From contig CAZYOC010000221.1 of the NCBI GenBank assembly GCA_964648415.1, positions 1 through 7,563 of the forward strand: a stretch of DNA of 7,563 bases. The letters run 5' to 3'. The notes under the pieces were generated by a model that saw nothing but the letters and a program-made list of their open reading frames with translations, searched no databases and was not told the DNA's origin. Source of the stretch: G963669175 sp964648415. GTDB lineage: Bacteria; Electryoneota; Electryoneia; Electryoneales; Electryoneaceae. This document shows, piece by piece, positions 1-5,061 of the stretch (positions are counted from its first letter, which is position 1; each line of letters begins with the position of its first letter). Made by a program: the position numbers and the translations under genes.

Positions 1-1675
1 GGACGTCGCTGGTGTCCATCAGCCAGACGTCGTCACAGGCGATCACGCGCCAGTAGTACGTGTTCTCGTAGTCAAACCAGCTTACCACCCGGCGCGGCCG
101 GGGGATGAAATAATAGGCGTCAGGCTCGGTGAAGTCCTCGTCGAGGGACAGCTCGAGGATGTAGTGGACCGTGTCCTCAGGGTTGGGATCAGTGGCGTCT
201 TGCCAGGTGAACACGATTGGCAGGGTGTCGTTGGTGGCATTGTCGGCGGGGGACAGGAGCGCCGGGCCAACCGGGTTCTGAAAATTGGTGAAACGATTCT
301 GAGAAAACGGGATGACATCAAGTAGTGAACTGACCGTATCCCCAAGCCCACCGGGATTTTGATCCTCGTGATAAGGGCCGGAAGGGTGGCCCCAATAGTT
401 GTCTAGTACGGTTATTGTGCATTGATCAGCAAAGAAAGGTACCACGCCACACGCGATTGGGATATTGCCAAAAAAATCATTTCCCGATGCTCGAAGCTCT
501 GACGCCGGGCGTGCATCTACGCAGCCGTAAAATGGCGTCATACTTGTATCAGGTTTAGTATTATCTTTGATCAAGTTACCCCGCATGGTCAAAATGGGGT
601 GAAAATCATTTGAATTGGCTACCATCACGGCTGAGACTTTGGGACTGATATTGCCAATAATCACATTGTTTTCCATTTGCAATGTAGAGTATACAGCCAG
701 ACCAGCGGCATTCAATTCAGAGATATTTCTCGAAAAATTATTTTCATACAAAAGCCCGTATTCCGTAACTCCTCCAATATCCATTCCGCCACCAAGCCCC
801 ATGCTTATGGCAACTGTAGCCCTGTTTTCATAAAAATAGTTATTGCTCACTATAGCTGTATCTGGCCCAACTATGCTAAGTCCGCCACCACCACCAGCAC
901 GGTTAGATCTAAAAATGTTCTCTCGAACCATGATGGAATCTGCGCCCAATACTGATAAGCCGCCACCTCGATAGGGACAGCTATTGTCCACAAAGTAGTT
1001 ATTTATTATCGTCCCCGTAGATGATGCTACTTCCAAACCGCCAGCGGCCCATTGTGTACAATTATTCACAAATACGTTATTTCTAATCAAATGGGTTGTA
1101 AATAAAAGTTCTACAGCCCCTCCACTATAATATGCGTCATTATCCAATAAACATGTGGTTTCAATATAGATATTTCCATTTTCTGCCCATAGTCCTCCCC
1201 CATAATAACAATAACTGTCACTTATGACACAATTACATATTGTTAAGTTGCAATTATATGAGAATATAGCGCCACCACCAGCATAAAGCGAATCGACACT
1301 GCAATCTGTTACCGTTAATCCGAGAATAGAGACATCTATGGTTTGATCGGATATGATATATATGGCCCTACCCATTGAATGCCGGGTTATTATGGTATTG
1401 TGTATTGTGCTGCTGTCAGCATCAAAAATGTACCTGCTAGCAAGCGTAATATCGCTATCAATCAGGAGATACTCATCGTACTCGCCGGGTTGAATCAGGA
1501 TTGTATCTGCGGCTTGAGAAGAATCCAAAGCGGTCTGAATCGTGGGGAACTCATCAGGGACTGAAAGTACGCTTGCGAGGGTCACCTGATTCAAAGCGGC
1601 TAGAATAAGCAGAGTAAAAACAGCGAGAGGACGCCATGTTGTAGACCCTTTTCTCGAAAATTCTCTCTTCATCAT
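1..1675 (-). CDS. Secreted parallel beta-helix surface protein with Pmp-like repeats and FnIII-like tail (3' end outside window)
   Basis: This frame is open from an ATG at 1675 to base 1, giving 558 codons without a stop, so the gene runs off the left edge. The start is an ATG-ATG pair preceded by AAGAGGA (1680-1686) at 4-nt spacing. Residues 1-34 form a Sec signal peptide: basic N-terminus, hydrophobic core at about 17-28, cleavage likely after TLA34. Residues 40-460 are a right-handed parallel beta-helix with GG[AL]-type motifs near 134, 160, 185, 212, 238, 264 and 296, and FxxN motifs at 202, 228, 255, 281 and 314. The helix ends in the DNYWGHPSGPY motif (425-435) and an NPGGLGDTVS stretch, a familiar ending for this fold. 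Residues 470-558 resemble a fibronectin-III domain (FTWQDATDPNPED, then TYYWRVIACDD). No enzyme active site is evident, so an adhesin or surface structural role is likelier than catalysis. A C-terminal sorting or anchor domain may lie beyond the edge. The fold is well supported; the role is inferred. Confidence 0.9.
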   Translation of the reverse strand, partial: MMKREFSRKGSTTWRPLAVFTLLILAALNQVTLASVLSVPDEFPTIQTALDSSQAADTILIQPGEYDEYLLIDSDITLASRYIFDADSSTIHNTIITRHSMGRAIYIISDQTIDVSILGLTVTDCSVDSLYAGGGAIFSYNCNLTICNCVISDSYCYYGGGLWAENGNIYIETTCLLDNDAYYSGGAVELLFTTHLIRNNVFVNNCTQWAAGGLEVASSTGTIINNYFVDNSCPYRGGGLSVLGADSIMVRENIFRSNRAGGGGGLSIVGPDTAIVSNNYFYENRATVAISMGLGGGMDIGGVTEYGLLYENNFSRNISELNAAGLAVYSTLQMENNVIIGNISPKVSAVMVANSNDFHPILTMRGNLIKDNTKPDTSMTPFYGCVDARPASELRASGNDFFGNIPIACGVVPFFADQCTITVLDNYWGHPSGPYHEDQNPGGLGDTVSSLLDVIPFSQNRFTNFQNPVGPALLSPADNATNDTLPIVFTWQDATDPNPEDTVHYILELSLDEDFTEPDAYYFIPRPRRVVSWFDYENTYYWRVIACDDVWLMDTSDV

Positions 1676-1721
1676 GGTATCCTCTTCGCTGTTATTTCAC
1701 GAAATCAAGAAATGCTTGGCA

Positions 1722-2117
1722 TTAATCACTAATTGTCGTCTTGAAGTAAGCCTGGCCCCCTTCACCGGCCGAGAAGTGATGGATGATCTTGTTCTCTTGG
1801 GATGTAGAGGTGGAGTATGCTACACCGCCCCAGTTTTGAAAATCATCTACCCTTTCTTGGAAGACAGTATGATCACCCGCAAACTCACTGTCAATGTAGA
1901 TTTGAACATCCGCCCGGATCAAATTTACTTCGCCCGTCACATTCAGTGTGTTGACCACCGTGCTCGTGGGCAGGGGTGAAGCTGAAGCTGTGTAGTAGTG
2001 ATCCTCTGAATTACCTGGCGCGAGCCAGTCTGTGTAGGTCGTTGTGGCGACAACGACCATGCTGGCGCTCAACAAAAGCAGCGCGACGAGAAGTGAGATG
2101 CGAATGGTTTTGCTCAT
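1722..2117 (-). CDS. Small exported protein of unknown function, upstream partner of the beta-helix gene
   Basis: The 131-aa product starts at ATG 2117 behind a strong GGAGGGT ribosome site (2121-2127) at 3-nt spacing and ends in TAA at 1722-1724. Residues 1-24 are a clear signal peptide: SKTIR basic end, a long Leu/Val/Ala core, and cleavage likely after VVA24. The mature part is about 107 residues, has no cysteine, and is rich in Thr, Ser and alternating hydrophobic residues, so it is probably an all-beta domain. It contains VQIYIDSEF (about 71-79) and FQNWGGVAY (about 93-101). I do not recognise a family. It is the first gene of a likely operon: about 46 bp separate it from the beta-helix gene, which has its own ribosome site. 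It may be a companion surface protein or carrier for the beta-helix protein (inference). Signal peptide, ribosome site and spacing make the gene itself credible. Confidence 0.8.
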   Translation of the reverse strand: MSKTIRISLLVALLLLSASMVVVATTTYTDWLAPGNSEDHYYTASASPLPTSTVVNTLNVTGEVNLIRADVQIYIDSEFAGDHTVFQERVDDFQNWGGVAYSTSTSQENKIIHHFSAGEGGQAYFKTTISD

Positions 2118-2239
2118 GCTACCCTCCGATTTTCTTTATTGCCTGCACCGTCACTCATCCTGTGAGATTGTCTCCGGCGCCTGCGTTCGATATCAGGAAG
2201 GCCGGCAAGTTCAAAGCCGCCTTCCTCAGCTACATTACC

Positions 2240-2270
2240 AATATACTACCCCCCCCCCAGCGAAAGTAAA
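2240..2270 (-). promoter_or_regulatory. Putative promoter of the secretion operon with a G10 tract in its spacer
   Basis: On the minus strand a -35-like TTTACT (2270-2265) is followed by TTCGCT, ten G, then TAGTATATT. Two overlapping -10 candidates exist: TAGTAT (2248-2243, spacer 16) and TATATT (2245-2240, spacer 19). Transcription would begin near 2233 and give a leader of about 115 nt before ATG 2117. Because the G tract fills the spacer, each gain or loss of one G changes the -35/-10 distance. Matches are 4/6 for the -35 and 4/6 or 5/6 for the -10 against the sigma70 consensus. The host's real consensus is unknown. Confidence 0.4.
2249..2258. repeat. Homopolymer of ten C (G10 on the minus strand)
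   Basis: Ten consecutive C bases lie in the non-coding spacer, about 132 bp upstream of ATG 2117. No other mononucleotide run this long was seen in the window. Runs of this length are prone to slipped-strand mispairing, and also to sequencing or assembly error, so the exact count should be treated with caution. Confidence 0.95.
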
Positions 2271-2593
2271 GACCTTGTTGCAGAAAAAACGAGAAAATCA
2301 ACCGCCTCGCCGAGGTGTAAAGAGTTTTATACAAAGTACGTCGCCCATAAACGGGATCGAATGATTTGTGATGATGTGCTTTTCGCGTGCATCAAGGTGA
2401 TTCTCGATGGCGCACATCAAATTGACCGAGCCTACCTTGAGCGATGACCATCAACAACGCCCCTGATACTATTGTAAAGTATCCGGGCCGGCTCAACTTT
2501 GATCGTGTACAACCAAAACCGGTGACGCGCAACGAGTGGTTGGAATCAGGCGGATGCGCGCCTATCTTCTCCGCTCGACAAACACTCTGTTTC

Positions 2594-2600
2594 AGGGGAG
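2594..2600 (+). promoter_or_regulatory. Ribosome binding site fixing the parvulin gene start
   Basis: AGGGGAG lies 4 nt before ATG 2605. The frame stays open upstream to a GTG at 2536, but that GTG has no comparable site, and the added 23 residues would sit in front of the lipoprotein signal peptide. ATG 2605 is therefore preferred. Confidence 0.7.
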
Positions 2601-2604
2601 CGCC

Positions 2605-4398
2605 ATGCAGGGAGTCAGGAAAGCGATCATCGGAATGCTGCTGCCGGTTCTGGTTGGCATCATCGGGTGCGGAGAAAAGCAACAGCCGGCGGAGCAGGAA
2701 ACGCTGCCCGACAGCGCGGTGGGAGTGGTCAATGGCCGTGTGCTGAAGTATGACCGGTACCGCGCCGATGTGAACCAGGCGATCGAGTTCGAGCGTATCA
2801 TCGGCGGCGTACAATCCGTGACCCCCGCCGTGGAGAAACGCATCAGGGATGAAGTCTTCGCCGAGTGGATCGAGTCGGCGCTGCTGGCGATCAGGCTGGA
2901 AGACAAGGGACAACCCGTCACACCTGCGGATGTGGCCGACGCGGTCGAAAACAATCCGCCGCCGGTGCAGGTGCTGCAAAGCCCGCTGTTCGCCGGGCCT
3001 GACGGCAGCTTCAACAAACAGACTTACATCAAGTTCTTCAACACTATTCAGAACCGGGCGGTCGTGGGCCGCATCGAGCAGATGACAAAACTGATCCTGC
3101 AACGGGAGCGCGTGCAGCAGGAAGTGGTGGGCGACATGGCGCTCACCGAAGAAGAGGCCAAACGCGAATACATCAAGCAACACCAACGCGGCAAGGTCAG
3201 CTACTTGTGGCTGCCGTTTGATCGAGTGGATGTCGAAGCTTCCGCCATTACGGAAGACATGCTGTGGCAATACTATCAGGATCATCAGGCTGAGTTCATG
3301 TACGGGCCGCGCCGACAGGTCGCGTTTGTCGTCTTCGAGGATAAACCGTCGGAGACCATGCGCAAGGCGGCGCTGACCCGGATCGACTCGTTGCGGCTGG
3401 TGCTCTCAAAGGGAGCCGAGTTTTCGGAACTGGCTCGCAAACACAGCGATGACCCGACCAGTCGTCGAGGTGGTTCGCTGGGCTGGATCAAGCGCGGCTG
3501 GCTGATGCCGGAACTGGAAGAAGCGGCGTTCAGCGGTAAACCGGGGCAACTGGTCGGGCCGGTGGAGACCCGGATGGGCTACCACTTGGTCAAGGTGGAA
3601 GACAAACGCGGCGCGGGTCCAGGTGAAGAGGTCAAGGCCAGCCACATCCTGGTCGCGGTGAACCGCACTCCCAGCAGAGCGGGCGACTTGCAGGCCAACG
3701 CCGCCAGCTTCCGTGACGACGCCTCAAAGATGGGGCTCGCCAATGCCGCCCGCATGTATTCGGTGAAGGTGGACACGTTGCCGGCGGTGGACGACAGCGG
3801 CGTGATTCCCGGTTTCGGCTACAACCGTGAGCTTGCCGACTTCCTGTTGAGCGCGCCGCTGGGGATCCTCAGCAGCCCGCAACGGTTTCGGGAACGCTAT
3901 GCGGTGTTCCAACCGGTGACGGATCTCGAGGACGGCCAGATCCCGTTTGAAGAGGCGCAGCCGGAGCTGCGGGAGCGTTTCATCCGACAGCAACAGATCG
4001 CCCGGGCGCGCGCCCTGGCGGCGGACATTCACGAGGAAATCCTGCGTGGCGTTGCGATGGAAGAGGTCGCGCGTGACCGTAGGATGCAAGTCATCCGGCC
4101 GCGAAGCTGGATCACGCGCTCGACCTTCGCGTCCGGTCTGGAAGGCGATTCCGCATTCGTGGCGTCCGCCCTGTCACTGCACCCGAGGGGGGTGTCCGAA
4201 CCGCTGAAGTATGCGGATGGGGTCGTCATCGTCCGCCTGGACAGGCTGGAGGATCCCGCGCCCCGCAACTGGGAGCAGGAAAAGGAGATGTTCAGGGAAC
4301 GGCTCCTGCAGCAGAAACAGCAGCAGGCTTATGGAACCTGGTTGAGCACCCAACGCTCGAACGCGAATATCAAGGATTTACGTGCGCGGTTTGAATAA
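2605..4398 (+). CDS. PpiD/SurA-type parvulin peptidyl-prolyl isomerase, lipoprotein
   Basis: The 597-aa product is a periplasmic folding factor of the PpiD/SurA/PrsA class, which binds unfolded exported proteins and in active members isomerises Xaa-Pro bonds. Residues 1-22 are a lipoprotein signal peptide with lipobox IIGC22. Gly-Glu follows the cysteine, so there is no Asp+2 inner-membrane retention signal. Residues about 39-170 are a SurA_N/PpiD-like helical chaperone domain (VVNGRVLKYDRY; SPLFAGPDGSFNKQTYIKFF). Residues about 235-333 form a parvulin domain with SDDPTSRRGGSLGWIKRGW and GYHLV, but its first strand reads VAFVVF instead of the usual ASHIL. Residues about 344-450 begin with KASHILV but lack a closing GYH. 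Residues about 478-548 resemble a third module. A Gln-rich helix ends the protein. PpiD is normally anchored by a membrane helix; here lipid replaces it. It is divergent from the secretion operon and about 660 bp from the next gene, so probably monocistronic. No gene symbol is assigned because PpiD, SurA and PrsA cannot be separated by eye. Confidence 0.9.
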   Translation: MQGVRKAIIGMLLPVLVGIIGCGEKQQPAEQETLPDSAVGVVNGRVLKYDRYRADVNQAIEFERIIGGVQSVTPAVEKRIRDEVFAEWIESALLAIRLEDKGQPVTPADVADAVENNPPPVQVLQSPLFAGPDGSFNKQTYIKFFNTIQNRAVVGRIEQMTKLILQRERVQQEVVGDMALTEEEAKREYIKQHQRGKVSYLWLPFDRVDVEASAITEDMLWQYYQDHQAEFMYGPRRQVAFVVFEDKPSETMRKAALTRIDSLRLVLSKGAEFSELARKHSDDPTSRRGGSLGWIKRGWLMPELEEAAFSGKPGQLVGPVETRMGYHLVKVEDKRGAGPGEEVKASHILVAVNRTPSRAGDLQANAASFRDDASKMGLANAARMYSVKVDTLPAVDDSGVIPGFGYNRELADFLLSAPLGILSSPQRFRERYAVFQPVTDLEDGQIPFEEAQPELRERFIRQQQIARARALAADIHEEILRGVAMEEVARDRRMQVIRPRSWITRSTFASGLEGDSAFVASALSLHPRGVSEPLKYADGVVIVRLDRLEDPAPRNWEQEKEMFRERLLQQKQQQAYGTWLSTQRSNANIKDLRARFE

Positions 4399-4658
4399 CC
4401 CCGGGTGGTTCAATCCATATGGATCGAATTGGATTGTAGTCTATGGCGTTCTTGAAGGTGTTGTCTCATCAGACCGGATATTTCACGAGCAATGGTACTT
4501 CACTAAGATAAAACCATGATATGAGCACAGTTTAGACGCATGGCCCGCTACGCCCTTTGCGTTGCTTGTTACCGCAACCGCTGGATGCAATGTACGCTCA
4601 TGCAAACCCTGCAAACCATCCCGCGCTGAGCGTGTCGGGAGCGTCTATTCCGTTTGAC

Positions 4659-4907
4659 TCACATGCGTTGTACAATTGCTCGCAAAGAACGCCCCAGGAT
4701 GTCATCCCCAGCGCAGGCGGGGATCTCCTCCTGTTCCAGCTCTAACAAGACATAATTTTCAGGCATCCATTTATCCCGGCTTGCTCCATAATGTTCACCG
4801 CAGATCCATCCGGCGTCATCCATCGCTGTTTGTGATTTCAGACCACCCCACTCGGCAGAGTCGACTCCCCTGGAAAGCACGAACTCCGTGAGAGCGTTCC
4901 GCCCCAT
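4659..4907 (-). CDS. Doubtful 82-aa ORF whose C-terminus is partly made from a REP-like repeat
   Basis: The frame runs from ATG 4907 to a stop at 4659. Its composition is protein-like and acidic in the middle (AMDDAGWICGEHYG at about 28-41, PENYVLLELEQEE at about 49-61), unlike the arginine- or serine-rich frames nearby. The following IPACAGDD is the typical translation of the palindromic repeat at 4701-4728, so the last 20 or so residues are probably read-through of the repeat. The sequence before ATG 4907 (TTGGTGGTTTATA) has no good ribosome site. It may be the remnant of a gene cut by the repeat, a small lineage-specific gene, or chance. I recognise no family. Confidence 0.2.
   Translation of the reverse strand: MGRNALTEFVLSRGVDSAEWGGLKSQTAMDDAGWICGEHYGASRDKWMPENYVLLELEQEEIPACAGDDILGRSLRAIVQRM
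4701..4728. repeat. REP-like palindromic repeat
   Basis: The core is ATCCCC (4704-4709) and GGGGAT (4719-4724) around a 9-base loop, flanked by GTC and CTCC. This matches the widespread bacterial extragenic palindrome that reads GTCATCCCCGC...GCGGGGATCTC in many genomes. Such elements are usually present in many intergenic copies and may be mobilised by RAYT transposases. Only one copy was seen here. Confidence 0.65.
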
Positions 4908-4934
4908 TATAAACCACCAATATCATCGTCAGGT

Positions 4935-4963
4935 TTGGGAATTCGCTGTATGAGACCTATATT
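4935..4963 (+). promoter_or_regulatory. Sigma70-like promoter of the glycosyltransferase gene
   Basis: TTGGGA (4935-4940) and TATATT (4958-4963) are separated by exactly 17 bases. Matches to TTGACA/TATAAT are 4/6 and 5/6. Transcription would begin near 4970, leaving a leader of about 90 nt before GTG 5062. The host's promoter consensus is not known, so this rests on general sigma70 rules. Confidence 0.45.
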
Positions 4964-4981
4964 AGTGTTTTCGAGGCGACA

Positions 4982-5042
4982 GCGCCGGACGGAGGGGTTC
5001 GGCGTCAAGGACTCCCGTTATCTTCGGGGGTGCGCATCCCCG
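4982..5042 (+). promoter_or_regulatory. Structured leader with mutually exclusive hairpins
   Basis: Hairpin 1 pairs 4982-4988 with 4999-5005 (two G-U pairs). Hairpin 2 pairs ACTCCCG (5011-5017) with CGGGGGT (5025-5031) over a 7-nt loop, with one G-U pair. Hairpin 3 pairs the same CGGGGGT with ATCCCCG (5036-5042) over a GCGC loop, again with one G-U pair. Hairpins 2 and 3 share one arm and cannot coexist. Hairpin 3 ends 8 nt before the ribosome site at 5051. No known riboswitch class is recognised and neither hairpin is followed by a U-run, so a role in translation or RNA stability is more plausible than intrinsic attenuation. Confidence 0.35.
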
Positions 5043-5050
5043 CGACAACC

Positions 5051-5056
5051 TGGAGA
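5051..5056 (+). promoter_or_regulatory. Ribosome binding site for the GTG start at 5062
   Basis: TGGAGA lies 5 nt before GTG 5062. The start is supported because the first membrane helix begins about 12 residues later, after a basic MKRATKAGSTR segment; a start further downstream would cut into that helix. Confidence 0.6.
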
Positions 5057-5061
5057 TTTCC

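Larger units (their letters stand above)
2118..2604. other. Divergent intergenic region, no gene
   Basis: This stretch of 487 bases separates the leftward secretion operon from the rightward parvulin gene. It contains the leader and putative promoter of the leftward operon, including the C10 run. The side facing the parvulin gene shows a short inverted repeat, GATACT/AGTATC (2465-2483), that could be an operator but is within chance expectation. I found no convincing -35/-10 pair for the rightward gene. No tRNA, riboswitch core or intrinsic terminator was recognised. The short frames across it lack ribosome sites and look non-coding. Confidence 0.6.
4399..5061. other. Intergenic region with REP-like repeat, promoter and structured leader
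   Basis: These 663 bases lie between the parvulin and glycosyltransferase genes. From left to right there is an imperfect hairpin just after the parvulin stop (CAATCCA 4411-4417 with TGGATTG 4430-4436, no U-tract), then about 260 bases in which I see nothing definite, a REP-like palindrome (4701-4728) inside a doubtful leftward ORF (4907-4659), a sigma70-like promoter (4935-4963), and a GC-rich leader that can form several hairpins (4982-5042). No tRNA or other RNA gene was recognised. Confidence 0.6.

Noticed and set aside
400..1300. Regular GGTGG/CCACC-type sequences as a CRISPR or tandem DNA repeat
   Set aside because: The periodicity is at the protein level (beta-helix rungs); the DNA units are not identical and lie within one coding frame.
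2174..2205. CCGGC/GCCGG hairpin in the leader of the secretion operon as a riboswitch
   Set aside because: It has only a 5-bp stem with a large loop, and no conserved core of c-di-GMP or other known riboswitch classes was recognised.
2465..2483. Inverted repeat GATACT/AGTATC as an operator for the parvulin gene
   Set aside because: Six-base arms at this spacing are expected about a dozen times by chance in 7.5 kb, and no promoter could be placed next to it.
2536..2604. GTG start extending the parvulin protein by 23 residues
   Set aside because: No ribosome site precedes it and it would displace the lipoprotein signal peptide; ATG 2605 has a good site.
2392..3285. 297-aa open frame on the minus strand across the parvulin gene start
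   Set aside because: It is antisense to the well-supported lipoprotein gene, its composition is shadow-like, and it has no recognisable domain.
4411..4436. Inverted repeat CAATCCA/TGGATTG after the parvulin stop as an intrinsic terminator
   Set aside because: It is AT-rich and not followed by a U-run; arms of 7 bases with such a loop are expected several times by chance in this length.
4540..4629. 29-aa cysteine-containing ORF with a CVAC motif
   Set aside because: It has no clear ribosome site, is very short, and nothing else around it supports coding.
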